Below, in pieces: positions 8,618-16,723 of a stretch of 57,221 nt of DNA (position 1 is the stretch's first letter; every line of letters starts with the position of its first letter). The DNA comes from Micrococcaceae bacterium. Lineage in GTDB: Bacteria; Actinomycetota; Actinomycetes; Actinomycetales; Micrococcaceae. Made by a program: the position numbers and the translations under genes. The notes below the pieces were generated by a model. It ran no database searches, was not told the origin of the DNA, and was given only the letters and a program-made list of their open reading frames with translations. The DNA lies in contig JABXHI010000044.1 of the NCBI GenBank assembly GCA_013393415.1, forward strand, positions 1 through 57,221, in the 5' to 3' direction.

Positions 8618-8926
8618 CTAACGCAGGAGTCGACCGATAGTGGCCGAGACTTCTTGTACTTTTTCTTCGATTACTGCTTCGTCACCCGACGCAACGGCGT
8701 CGATGACGCAGTGATTCATGTGGTCGGTCACCAAGCCGAGACTCAATGAGTGCATAGCCTTGTTGACCGCCGAAATCTGTGTCAGCAAATCAATGCAGTA
8801 GGTGTCATCCTCAACCATTCGCCGTATGCCGCGTACTTGTCCTTCAATGCGCGCCAAACGTTTGAGGTACGCCTCTTTGGAGGAGGAGTAGCCGTGTGGG
8901 CCGGGATTTTCATGCGTCGTCGTCAT
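8618..8926 (-). CDS. csoR: Copper-sensing repressor CsoR
   Basis: This 102-residue all-helical metal-sensitive repressor has the Cu(I) site C44, H69 and C73 (TYCIDLL, DHMNHC), with the spacing of known CsoR proteins (C-x24-H-x3-C). Apo-CsoR binds operator DNA; Cu(I) releases it. It is first in the csoR-copZ-copA operon, so it should repress itself and the efflux genes. The predicted operator lies in its own promoter at 8964-8992. The C-H-C pattern argues against the related formaldehyde sensor FrmR and nickel sensor RcnR. Confidence 0.93.
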   Translation of the reverse strand: MTTTHENPGPHGYSSSKEAYLKRLARIEGQVRGIRRMVEDDTYCIDLLTQISAVNKAMHSLSLGLVTDHMNHCVIDAVASGDEAVIEEKVQEVSATIGRLLR

Positions 8927-8963
8927 GCGCTTTACCTCGTTTTTTCATCGTCAACTACCTGTA

Positions 8964-8992
8964 GTTATATACCCCATAGGGGTATGGGTCAA
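8964..8992 (-). promoter_or_regulatory. csoR promoter with embedded CsoR operator
   Basis: On the minus strand TTGACC (8987-8992) and TATAAC (8964-8969) form a near-consensus -35/-10 pair with a 17-base spacer. The spacer overlaps the dyad ATACCCC-ATA-GGGGTAT (8969-8985), which has perfect 7-base arms and matches known CsoR operators. Repressor binding would physically block RNA polymerase. Confidence 0.85.
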
Positions 8993-9015
8993 GCCGGTCT
9001 GTTCGCCTCGCGTGG

Positions 9016-9032
9016 ATACGGGGGAGGGGTAT
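9016..9032. promoter_or_regulatory. Possible second, weaker CsoR-like site
   Basis: ATACGGGGGAGGGGTAT keeps the outer ATAC and the GGGGTAT arm of the operator at 8969-8985 but not the inner left arm. Its centre lies 47 bases upstream of the first site. It could be an auxiliary or decayed operator. Confidence 0.35.
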
Positions 9033-9189
9033 GGTGAAGAGATGCGCTTCCCCGGGCTAGATCAACGATAATTTCCGTCAGTGGGCTGGAGTGATAACCT
9101 CAGCGAGGACAGTGGCTTTCATGTGGTCGTACTCGACCCCCGTTACCTTTTAGGTGTCACTGTTTTCCGGCAGGATATGCAGTGTAGGT

Positions 9190-9270
9190 AACCAGCTGGT
9201 TCCGGCATGATGGTTGCCCCGAGTCGTTGATGATCAGGGGGGGGGTGTAGTCACCGGAACCAGTCTGGTT
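9190..9270. repeat. Inverted repeat around a run of nine G
   Basis: AACCAGCTGGTTCCGG (9190-9205) is repeated inverted at 9254-9270 (CCGGAACCAGTCTGGTT) with one extra base. Each arm also contains its own small dyad (AACCAG/CTGGTT). The 48-base spacer holds nine consecutive G at 9237-9245. No gene was recognised between 9033 and 9250. A recombination site, a remnant of a lost gene's regulatory region, or a terminator are all possible. Confidence 0.5.
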
Positions 9271-9284
9271 CGTTCGGATCGCTA

Positions 9285-10608
9285 ATAGAAGCACGCTCCA
9301 AAATTTTGTGGGTCTTCGTAACGTGGATGTGAACGCACGAACCACCGGTCACCTTGTTTTTATTGGAACGCACCCAAGAAGGTGATCGATATGGAACCCC
9401 AAGTATTCGTTGGTATCGACGTCGGAAAGTCTCAGCATCACGCTACCGCAGTCAATCAGGAGGGCGGGGTAGTGCATGACAAACCGCTGCCACAATCCGA
9501 GCCCAAGATTCAGGAACTCCTGACAGATCTTGTCGCCAAACACGGCGAGTTGCTGGTCGTAGTAGACCAGCCGAAAACTATCGGTGCGCTGGTTGTCGCT
9601 GTAGCTCAGCAGATGGATACTCAGGTGGCGTATTTGCCAGGACTGACGATGCGTCGAGTCGCTGATCTGCATCCGGGTCAGGCCAAAACCGATGCCCGAG
9701 ATGCTTACATCATTGCCGAAACTGCCCGCACCATGCCACACACGCTGCGGGGTATCACCGTGGCTGAAGAACAGATCGCGGAGTTGTCAATGCTGTGTGG
9801 TTTTGATGATGACCTGGCAGCCCAGCTGACTCAAGTCCGCAATCGGCTCAGAGGGCTGCTGACGCAGATCCATCCAGCATTAGAGCGCGTGCTGGGGCCA
9901 CGGTTGGCACACCCAGCAGTCGTTGATTTACTCGGCAGGTATCCAACTCCTGCGGGGTTGAAACGCGCCGGTCGAGGCCACGTTCGAGCTCGGCTCAAAA
10001 AGCTTGCGCCGCGCATGGCAGCACGGTTGACCGATGAGATCTTTAGGGCATTAGCCGAGCAAACGACTATCGTGACCGGCACTCATGCTGCTGAGCATAT
10101 TATTGGTCGCTTAGCTGCCCAACTACAGCAACTCACGCAGCAACGCAGTGATGTTGAAGCTGAAATTTTGTTGTTGGTTGATGCGCACCCTCTTACCGAG
10201 GTCCTGACTTCCATGCCCGGTGTTGGAGTCAGGACTGCCGCACGCATTCTCACCGAAGTGGTCGGTAAAGACTTCAAAACCGCAGCTCACCTAGCATCTT
10301 ATGCTGGCATCGCACCGGTCACTCGGCAGTCTGGCACCTCAATCCGTGGTGAGAGTCCGTCCCGACGCGGCAACAAAGTCCTCAGACGCGTCCTGTTCTT
10401 GTCAGCCTTCGCCTCGATCAAAGGCGATCCCGTGTCCCGTGCCTACTACGATAGAAAACGAGCCGAAGGAAAGCGCCACAATCAAGCCATCATCGCCCTC
10501 GCTCGACGCAGATCAGACGTGCTCTTCGCGATGCTCAGAGACGGCACCTTCTACGAATCCCGGCCTACTCAACTTGCAACAGCAGCTTGACGAAAACTAT
10601 AGAAGCAC
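9285..10608 (+). mobile_element. IS110-family insertion sequence
   Basis: The element contains one intact transposase gene. The 10-base direct repeat ATAGAAGCAC flanks it at 9285-9294 and 10599-10608. The TTGACGAAAACTATAGAAGCAC-like stretch just after the stop codon resembles right ends of related IS110 elements. Exact boundaries are uncertain by several bases. IS110 elements lack terminal inverted repeats and use a DEDD recombinase guided by a bridge RNA encoded in a non-coding end. Here the left end has only about 105 non-coding bases before the start codon. Removing the element plus one repeat restores an antitoxin-like reading frame. Confidence 0.75.
9391..10590 (+). CDS. IS110-family transposase
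   Basis: The DEDD-type serine-assisted recombinase has an N-terminal RuvC-like domain (VGIDVGKSQHHA at about 8-19, VVDQPKTIG, AKTDARDAYIIAE near 98). The C-terminal Tnp_20 domain (SMPGVGVRTAARILTE, SYAGIAPVTRQSG, RRGNKVLRRVLF) carries the conserved serine region. The gene looks intact at 399 residues from ATG 9391, which follows AAGAAGG at good spacing; an in-frame GTG at 9382 would add three residues. It sits in the remains of a small leftward gene between the copper operon and aconitase. Confidence 0.93.
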   Translation: MEPQVFVGIDVGKSQHHATAVNQEGGVVHDKPLPQSEPKIQELLTDLVAKHGELLVVVDQPKTIGALVVAVAQQMDTQVAYLPGLTMRRVADLHPGQAKTDARDAYIIAETARTMPHTLRGITVAEEQIAELSMLCGFDDDLAAQLTQVRNRLRGLLTQIHPALERVLGPRLAHPAVVDLLGRYPTPAGLKRAGRGHVRARLKKLAPRMAARLTDEIFRALAEQTTIVTGTHAAEHIIGRLAAQLQQLTQQRSDVEAEILLLVDAHPLTEVLTSMPGVGVRTAARILTEVVGKDFKTAAHLASYAGIAPVTRQSGTSIRGESPSRRGNKVLRRVLFLSAFASIKGDPVSRAYYDRKRAEGKRHNQAIIALARRRSDVLFAMLRDGTFYESRPTQLATAA

Positions 10609-10770
10609 CCCCGGAGATCTCACTGCGAGCAAATTGCCAGGCGAGGTCCTTCAAATACGGGTCAGTCACCTCATGGCCAGCTGCACCGAGTGCCGCATCA
10701 GCGAACCTGATGATATCGGTTGCTTCGGCCTCAGTTGCAGACTCGACATGTTGATTGGCTTCGCCATGTG
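10599..10770 (-). pseudogene. VbhA-like antitoxin gene, frameshifted and split by IS110
   Basis: On the minus strand an ATG (10768-10770) follows GGAGG. The plausible protein continues in the next frame from codon 3 as EANQHVESATEAEATDIIRF and then ADAALGAAGHEVTDPYLKDL, so one base seems to be missing after ATGGC. The AAGHEVTDPYL...EIS pattern resembles the small helical antitoxin VbhA family that pairs with Fic toxins, although the inhibitory SxxxEG motif is not conserved. The frame runs into IS110 after EISGGAS. Joining it to 9251-9284 across the element gives SDPNEPDWFR and a stop. No Fic toxin gene is visible. Confidence 0.5.
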
Positions 10771-10810
10771 AACCTCCGAACTCCCCACAATTTTATCAGC
10801 CTCTACCGCA

Positions 10811-12817
10811 TTAACCTTCGGGCTGTGCGGGCTTGATTTCTTCACGCGGCCGATCAGATGCTGTCGTTCCCGCTGTTTCATCTGCGGTGTTTTGTGCGGC
10901 ACGCTGTGGGATACGGCCTCCAGCCAGAACCATTTCTACCTGTCGATCGGACAACCGATGACGCAATTCGAGTGGTTCACCGTCCAACTCTGCGGTGACT
11001 GAGTTGCCGTTGCGTAGTGCTTCTCGAAGCCCGCTGAACCGCAGGACATCGTCATGTGAAATCCGGTCGTAATCCCCTGGGTGCGCGAACTCTAACGGGA
11101 GGACTCCGAAGTTTGCCAGGTTCTGCCAGTGGATCCGCGCGAAGGATTTAGCAATCACAATCCGTAACCCGAGGTGACGGGGCGCGATCACGGCGTGCTC
11201 ACGCGAAGAGCCCTGGCCGTAGTTGTCGCCGCCAACAATCGCGTGCCCACCGGGGAAGTCCCCGGCGCGAGTGGGGTAGGTATCGTCGACCTGAATGTAC
11301 ACAAACTCGGCGATCTTCGGGATATTACTGCGGAACGGCAGAACACGAGAGCCAGCGGGCATGATCTCGTCGGTCGAAATGTCATCGCCTACCCGCACCA
11401 GCACCGGCACGTCGATGTCGTCGGGTAGCTTGTCGAATTCAGGGAGGGATTTAATGTTGGTGCCCTTGACGAGTTCAACCTCGCGTGCCTCGGATTCCTC
11501 AAGTGGCGCGATCAGCATGTCAGTATTGACGCTGTACTTGCCGGGAAGCTGGACGGTCGGGTAGTCCATCTCGAGGTCGCGCGGATCGGTAATTTTGCCG
11601 GTCAATGCTGCAGCTGCCGCGGTTTCTGGAGAACATAGCCACACCGCATCTTCATCGGTTCCCGAACGGCCGGGGAAATTTCGCGGCATGGTGCGCAGAC
11701 TGTTGCGCCCCACCGCTGGAGCTTGGCCCATGCCGATACAGCCCATACAGCCGGACTGGTGGATACGCGCACCAGCACTAATCAAATCGAACGTCCAACC
11801 GCCCTGGGTCAGATCCATGAGGATTTCACGCGACGTGGGATTAATATCCAGGGAGATTTGGTCGTGGGATTGGCGACCTTTGAGTATCTCGGCGACGACC
11901 GCGAAATCGCGCAGCCCCGGATTCGCTGATGAGCCGACGACGACCTGGAAGACTTCCTCACCGGCGACTTCACGCACCGGCACCACATTGCCCGGTGATG
12001 ATGGTTTGGCGATCAGCGGTTCCAGCGTCGAGAGGTCGATGTGTTCTTCAATGTCGTATTGTGCGCCCTCATCTGCGAGTAACTCGGTGAACTCATCCGG
12101 GCGGCCCACGGCGTTGAAGAATTCGCGGACATTCTCATCGGCGGGGAAGACGCTGGTGGTCGCGCCGAGTTCGGCGCCCATATTCGCGATCACGTGCCGA
12201 TCCATTGCGGACAGGTGTTTCAGGCCTTCACCGTGGTATTCGATGATTCGACCGGACCCACCTTTGACGCCGTGGCGGCGAAGCATCTCTAGGATGACAT
12301 CCTTGGCGGACACCCAGTCGGGCAGTTTGCCGGTCAGCTCCACGCCCCAGATCTCAGGCATCTGGACGTAGAGCGGGTCGCCGGCCATGGCCATAGCAAT
12401 TTCGAGCCCACCGACACCAATCGCCAGCATGCCGATCGCCCCAGCAGCACATGTATGTGAGTCGGAGCCGATCATGGTTTTTCCAGGTAGCCCGAACCGG
12501 GCCTGATGCACCGGGTGGGATACCCCATTACCCGGTTTTGAAAACCACAGCCCATAGCGCTCGGCCGCAGATTGTAGGAAATGATGATCTTCGGGGTTTT
12601 TCTCATCGGTCTGGAGCAGGTTGTGATCGACGTACTGGACGGATAATTCGGTTTTCACCCGGTCCAGTCCCAGTGCTTCCAGCTCGAGCATGACCATCGT
12701 GCCGGTCGCGTCCTGGGTCAGCGTGTGATCAATTGATAGCCCGATCTCATGACTTGCCTCGGGGGTACCACTCACCAGATGAGAATGAATCAGTTTTTCT
12801 GCGACGTTTTGTGCCAT
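10811..12817 (-). CDS. Aconitate hydratase, Aquifex-type (668 residues)
   Basis: This 4Fe-4S cytosolic enzyme interconverts citrate and isocitrate. The large domain shows SDSHTCAAGAIGMLAIGVGG and the cluster cysteine region GCMGCIGMGQAP, and MPRNFPGRSGT lies just before the linker. The swivel domain shows GGDNYGQGSSREHA and NFGVLPLEF. At 668 residues it is clearly shorter than AcnA (about 890-930) and matches the compact type also called aconitate hydratase, putative. A homoaconitase-like substrate cannot be excluded. It stands alone; RraA lies about 90 bases upstream on the same strand. The C-terminal ~30 residues (after AAQNTADE) are low-complexity. Confidence 0.85.
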   Translation of the reverse strand: MAQNVAEKLIHSHLVSGTPEASHEIGLSIDHTLTQDATGTMVMLELEALGLDRVKTELSVQYVDHNLLQTDEKNPEDHHFLQSAAERYGLWFSKPGNGVSHPVHQARFGLPGKTMIGSDSHTCAAGAIGMLAIGVGGLEIAMAMAGDPLYVQMPEIWGVELTGKLPDWVSAKDVILEMLRRHGVKGGSGRIIEYHGEGLKHLSAMDRHVIANMGAELGATTSVFPADENVREFFNAVGRPDEFTELLADEGAQYDIEEHIDLSTLEPLIAKPSSPGNVVPVREVAGEEVFQVVVGSSANPGLRDFAVVAEILKGRQSHDQISLDINPTSREILMDLTQGGWTFDLISAGARIHQSGCMGCIGMGQAPAVGRNSLRTMPRNFPGRSGTDEDAVWLCSPETAAAAALTGKITDPRDLEMDYPTVQLPGKYSVNTDMLIAPLEESEAREVELVKGTNIKSLPEFDKLPDDIDVPVLVRVGDDISTDEIMPAGSRVLPFRSNIPKIAEFVYIQVDDTYPTRAGDFPGGHAIVGGDNYGQGSSREHAVIAPRHLGLRIVIAKSFARIHWQNLANFGVLPLEFAHPGDYDRISHDDVLRFSGLREALRNGNSVTAELDGEPLELRHRLSDRQVEMVLAGGRIPQRAAQNTADETAGTTASDRPREEIKPAQPEG

Positions 12818-12910
12818 TGTAGGTCTCCCTCCTAGTCCTCGTTCCGCGGCTGCAGTTTTGGACGGCTACCTTAAAGGTTATCCACGAGGGCGGAGACTGG
12901 CTAGGCGTGA

Positions 12911-13408
12911 TTACTGTGTCGAAACATCACGGGCATCGACGATGACGCCGTCTTCGTCCGCGTACACCATGGCACCGGGGATGAACTCGACGTTGTGAAT
13001 CGTCACCGGAACATCGCGTATACCGATGTTGTTTTTGGCAGATTTCCGTGGGTTCGAGCCGAGTGCTTTGACGCCGAGTTGGAGTTCTTCAATCTCGTGT
13101 CGATCGCGGACCGCACCGTGAATGATGACTCCGGCCCAGCCGTTATCAGCAAATGCTTTGGCCACGTTGCCGCCCATGAGTGCGGTGCGCAGGCTGCCGC
13201 CACCATCGACGACAAGGACCTGCCCGTTGCCGGGTTCATCGGCGATGGCTTTGACTAACCCATTGTCGTGGAGGCATTTTACAGTGCGAATGCGCCCGTG
13301 GAACTGACTGTCGCCGCCCAGGTTCTGCAGCTGGAGATCCAGCGAGGCTACCTGTTCTTCGAAGTCGTCATAGATGTCTGAGGTGTAGAAGATGTCGCGG
13401 TTGGTCAT
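12911..13408 (-). CDS. rraA: RraA-family protein
   Basis: The 165-residue protein has the RraA fold: VVDGGGSLRTALMGGNVAKA near residue 66 and the GAVRD motif near residue 99, which carries the Arg and metal-binding Asp. Members either bind RNase E and inhibit it or act as class II 4-hydroxy-4-methyl-2-oxoglutarate/oxaloacetate aldolases. The sequence keeps the aldolase residues, so an enzymatic role is as likely as the RNase E role. The start ATG 13406-13408 follows GAAAGAGC. Confidence 0.85.
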   Translation of the reverse strand: MTNRDIFYTSDIYDDFEEQVASLDLQLQNLGGDSQFHGRIRTVKCLHDNGLVKAIADEPGNGQVLVVDGGGSLRTALMGGNVAKAFADNGWAGVIIHGAVRDRHEIEELQLGVKALGSNPRKSAKNNIGIRDVPVTIHNVEFIPGAMVYADEDGVIVDARDVSTQ

Positions 13409-13566
13409 AGTGCTCTTTCGTTCGTGGAAGGTTCTTGTGCTTCCTCATGCTCACATGCACCACCCTAATATCGGATTGTCGCTGAGGCCTATAGTCATCG
13501 GCCCTACTTCTATAAAATGGGTCGTGCCGAACCTGTCCGGTCTCGGTAGTTTCGAAAGGAGTCGCT

Positions 13567-13752
13567 ATGGTTGCGGATCATAAGGAACCGAATCTGGAGA
13601 TTCCCGAAGAAGAACTGATTGAAGAACTCTCGTCGGATACCGACGACGAGCAGTTTGAGCCGCTGGACTCCCGCGCTACTTCCGTGAGTGAAGCGGACTG
13701 GGCGGGTCAGCAGATGTCTGAGCCGCTCGACGAAGATGACCGGGAAGAGTAA
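13567..13752 (+). CDS. Small acidic protein of unknown function
   Basis: The 61-residue protein is dominated by Glu and Asp (IPEEELIEELSSDTDDEQFE) and has no hydrophobic segment, so it is probably cytosolic and partly disordered. The start is well supported by GAAAGGAG seven bases upstream of ATG 13567. It diverges from rraA, with a 158-base shared intergenic region, and ends just before a strong hairpin terminator. I do not recognise the family. Confidence 0.65.
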   Translation: MVADHKEPNLEIPEEELIEELSSDTDDEQFEPLDSRATSVSEADWAGQQMSEPLDEDDREE

Positions 13753-13757
13753 ACGCG

Positions 13758-13797
13758 ACATGGTCGCCGATCCGTACGCTCGGCGACCATGTTCTTT
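13758..13797. terminator. Strong bidirectional hairpin terminator
   Basis: ACATGGTCGCCGA (13758-13770) pairs perfectly with TCGGCGACCATGT (13780-13792) across a 9-base loop and is followed by TCTTT. It lies between the convergent small acidic gene and exaC and can serve both. Confidence 0.88.
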
Positions 13798-13808
13798 GAG
13801 GTGAGGTT

Positions 13809-15332
13809 TTAGAAGAATCCCTGCGGCTGTTCGCTGTAGGACACCAAGAGGTTCTTGGTCTGCTGGTATGCCTCGAGCAGCATCAGGTGGGTTTCACGGC
13901 CGAACCCTGACATCTTGTAGCCGCCAAACGCTGCGTGTGCGGGGTAGGAGTGGTAGTTGTTCACCCACACACGTCCAGCCTGAATATCGCGACCGGCACG
14001 GTAAGCGATGTTGCCGTTGCGCGACCAGACGCCGGCGCCCAGACCAAACATTGTGTCATTGGCGATCGACAGAGCGTCGTCGTAATCCTTGAAAGTCGCG
14101 GTTGCCACGACCGGTCCGAAGATCTCTTCTTGGAACACCCGCATGTCATTGGTGCCGCGCAGGACCGTTGGCTGGACGTAATAGCCGCCGGACAGTTCAC
14201 CACCGAGATCGACTGATTCGCCGCCGATGAGCACTTCTGCGCCGCCCTGCTTGCCGATATCCATATACGACATGATCTTCTCAAACTGATCGTTGGACGC
14301 TTGCGCGCCCATCATGGTGTCAGTGTCCAACGGGTTGCCCTGTTTGATTGCCCTGACGCGTTCGATGGCCAGGTCATAAAAGTCATCGGCGATATTTTCC
14401 TGAATCAGCGCCCGAGATGGACACGTACAGACCTCACCCTGGTTCAGAGCAAACATCGTGAACCCTTCCAGCACCTTGTCCAGGTAGCCGTCATCGGCGT
14501 CCATGACATCACCGAAGAATAGGTTGGGGGACTTGCCGCCCAGCTCTAGGGAGACCGGAATGATGTTTTCGGTGGCGTACTGCATGATCATGCGGCCGGT
14601 GGTGGTTTCGCCGGTGAAGGCGATCTTGCCGATGCGTGGCGAGGATGCGAGGGGCTTGCCGGCTTCCAACCCGAACCCGTTGACCACGTTCAGCACGCCC
14701 GGTGGGATGAGATCTCCGACTAGTTCCATCAGCAGCATGATGGACGCGGGGGTCTGTTCGGCTGGTTTCAGCACGATGCAGTTGCCGCCGGCGAGTGCCG
14801 GTGCGATCTTCCAGGTTGCCATGAGGATGGGGAAGTTCCACGGGATGATTTGGCCGACCACTCCAAGGGGTTCGTGATAGTGATATGCGACTGTGTCATC
14901 ATCGATTTGCGACAGGCTGCCTTCTTGAGCGCGAATGGCTCCGGCGAAGTACCGTAGGTGGTCAATGGCCAGTGGAATATCGGCGTTGAGGGTCTCGCGG
15001 ACTGCTTTGCCGTTGTCCCAGGCTTCGGCCACTGCAATTTTCTCGAGGTTTGCTTCCATTCGGTCCGCTATGGCCAGCAACAGTGCGCCGCGTTCGGTCG
15101 GGGATGACTTGCCCCAGGTTTTCGCTGCGGTGTGTGCTGCGTCCAATGCGGCTTCGATGTCTTCGGCGGTCCCGCGGCCGACCTCACAGAATGTTTTGCC
15201 TGTGATCGGGGTGGGGTTTTCAAAGTACTGGCCCTTGGCAGGGGCCACCCAGTTGCCACCGATGTAGTGGTCGTAGCGAGATTGGAAGTCGACGATCGCG
15301 CCGTCGGTGTTCGGATTTGCGTAGACGGTCAT
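13809..15332 (-). CDS. exaC: NAD-dependent acetaldehyde dehydrogenase (ExaC/AldA type)
   Basis: The 507-residue cytosolic enzyme oxidises acetaldehyde and other short aldehydes to acids. Visible motifs are [13 protein letters not shown] (cofactor site), [11 protein letters not shown] (general-base Glu) and [11 protein letters not shown] with the catalytic Cys near residue 300. The C-terminal [21 protein letters not shown] is characteristic of the ExaC group linked to DUF779. It is last in a leftward locus after DUF779 and a GAF regulator, separated by 104 bases that hold its own promoter elements. That upstream region shares a long block with adhP, so joint induction by alcohol or aldehyde is likely. 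Confidence 0.92.
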   Translation of the reverse strand: MTVYANPNTDGAIVDFQSRYDHYIGGNWVAPAKGQYFENPTPITGKTFCEVGRGTAEDIEAALDAAHTAAKTWGKSSPTERGALLLAIADRMEANLEKIAVAEAWDNGKAVRETLNADIPLAIDHLRYFAGAIRAQEGSLSQIDDDTVAYHYHEPLGVVGQIIPWNFPILMATWKIAPALAGGNCIVLKPAEQTPASIMLLMELVGDLIPPGVLNVVNGFGLEAGKPLASSPRIGKIAFTGETTTGRMIMQYATENIIPVSLELGGKSPNLFFGDVMDADDGYLDKVLEGFTMFALNQGEVCTCPSRALIQENIADDFYDLAIERVRAIKQGNPLDTDTMMGAQASNDQFEKIMSYMDIGKQGGAEVLIGGESVDLGGELSGGYYVQPTVLRGTNDMRVFQEEIFGPVVATATFKDYDDALSIANDTMFGLGAGVWSRNGNIAYRAGRDIQAGRVWVNNYHSYPAHAAFGGYKMSGFGRETHLMLLEAYQQTKNLLVSYSEQPQGFF

Positions 15333-15369
15333 GGTGGTGCCCTTCCTAGAGTGTCAAACGATTCTTGAA

Positions 15370-15415
15370 GTGGTGTATATCACTCTAGGATTGGGTGGGT
15401 TGCATCAACGTTGCA
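15370..15415 (-). promoter_or_regulatory. exaC upstream operator pair shared with adhP
   Basis: Read on the minus strand, 15415-15393 gives TGCAACGTTGATGCA followed by ACCCACCC, identical over 23 bases to 558-580. Nine bases further comes GTGATATACACCAC (15383-15370), matching the dyad at 590-603 in either reading. A further hairpin, GCATCAAC/GTTGATGC, spans about 15401-15430. The likely binder is the GAF regulator encoded next door. Confidence 0.65.
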
Positions 15416-15436
15416 CCCCCAGTGTTGATGCGGGGC

Positions 15437-16723
15437 CTAGTGCACGAGGCGCTGCAGTGTTGCGGTTGCCACCGCTCGGCGCGGACTGTGGGGCGGCAGG
15501 ATTTTCAGTGCCAACATCCACGCTTCGACGTCCTCGGCGGCTTGACTGCGACCCAAATAGGTCCACAGTTGTTCGGGGTTCGCATCCGCCAGCACGGCTT
15601 CACGCAGGGTGACGGCCACGTGTTGGCGAATTGCTACGATGCCCGGAGCCTCTGATTCTGGCAGGACGTCGCTCGGGGCAAGTTGGAGGGCGGAGGTCAG
15701 GTCTCCGCGGTGGAGTGCTGCGATGGCTGCGGCAGCATCGGTTGTTCGGTGTGCGTCGAGACGATACGGCTGCGATAGCAGGGTGATGGGGTAGTGGCTG
15801 TGATCTAGGATTTTGCGCAGTCTCGAGATTTCAGCGCGCACTGTGGTAAGTCGCGCTCGTAGATGTTCCGGTGGCAGCTCGGCGAAGAGCTGGTGCGCTA
15901 GTTGTGTCGCGTTGAACCCTGTGTGGTGCCAATCCAACAGGGTCAGAATTTCTGCGTGACGATTCGACAGACGCAGGTCGCCCAGGCGACCGCCGTATCC
16001 GGTTGCGACCTCGATCAGTGGGCTAGCCGAGACGGCATCGGGTGCGAGATGGTCTCCGGCCGTCGGAAAGGTGTGAGTGGCCCAGAACTGTTCGATGGCC
16101 TTGGCGGTGTTGCGCAGCATGGCCAGGGCAAGTGGTGTCACCGCAGTCGCTGAGCCCGTCAGATCCAGCATGCCCAAGATCCCACCGGAGGGGTGTCGCA
16201 GAGGAATCGCGCTGCAGTAAAAATCGTGCACGTTCTGGCTGAAGTGTTCTGCGCCTGCGACTTGGGCGACGGCTCCGGTGGAGAGTGCCGCGCCCGGTGC
16301 CGACGTGCCCATTGATGCTTCAGACCAGTCGGTCCCCGGAGCAAACCCGATATCTTCAGCACGCGTTCGCGTGCTTGATGCTCCATCGACCCACAAAAGG
16401 TGCCCGGCGGTATTGGAAATCGCGGTGATCAGTCCGACATCATGCGCCGGAGCGAGCAAGGTTTGCACCATCGGCAGCACCGCTGCAATGGGGTGGGTTT
16501 TGCGATAGTCGGCCAGCGTGTGCGACGCAATAGTTGCCGGCGTAGTCACGGTCTGCGGGGTGTGGTGCAGCTGTAAGCACCGCCGCCAGGATTCGGTGAC
16601 CGTTGATCGCACGTGTGTGGAATCTACGATGGCGTCGGTGAGCTTCTGATGGGCCGCGGCCACGGCCCGCTGGTAGGCCTGGTCGGCGGGGTTACTGTGC
16701 GGATGCTGCTCAATCAGGGTCAT
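15437..16723 (-). CDS. GAF-domain transcriptional regulator of the acetaldehyde locus (AcoR-like N-terminus)
   Basis: The 428-residue regulator has an AcoR-type N-terminal region (VTESWRRCLQLHH near residue 45) and a GAF-like sensor (LLWVDGASSTRTRAEDIGFA, GTDWSEASMGTSAPGAALST). The C-terminal part reads LRLSNRHAEILTLLDW and VRAEISRLRKIL, a winged-helix-like segment. No sigma-54 AAA+ domain or Fis-type helix is present, so it differs from classic AcoR. The ATG 16721-16723 overlaps the DUF779 stop as ATGA; longer upstream starts lack support. It is predicted to sense an aldehyde or alcohol signal and control exaC and adhP. Confidence 0.75.
   Translation of the reverse strand: MTLIEQHPHSNPADQAYQRAVAAAHQKLTDAIVDSTHVRSTVTESWRRCLQLHHTPQTVTTPATIASHTLADYRKTHPIAAVLPMVQTLLAPAHDVGLITAISNTAGHLLWVDGASSTRTRAEDIGFAPGTDWSEASMGTSAPGAALSTGAVAQVAGAEHFSQNVHDFYCSAIPLRHPSGGILGMLDLTGSATAVTPLALAMLRNTAKAIEQFWATHTFPTAGDHLAPDAVSASPLIEVATGYGGRLGDLRLSNRHAEILTLLDWHHTGFNATQLAHQLFAELPPEHLRARLTTVRAEISRLRKILDHSHYPITLLSQPYRLDAHRTTDAAAAIAALHRGDLTSALQLAPSDVLPESEAPGIVAIRQHVAVTLREAVLADANPEQLWTYLGRSQAAEDVEAWMLALKILPPHSPRRAVATATLQRLVH

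Noticed and set aside
11595..12371. Plus-strand open frame of 258 codons
   Set aside because: It is antisense to the aconitase gene and Ser/Arg-rich, without a plausible ribosome site or domain.
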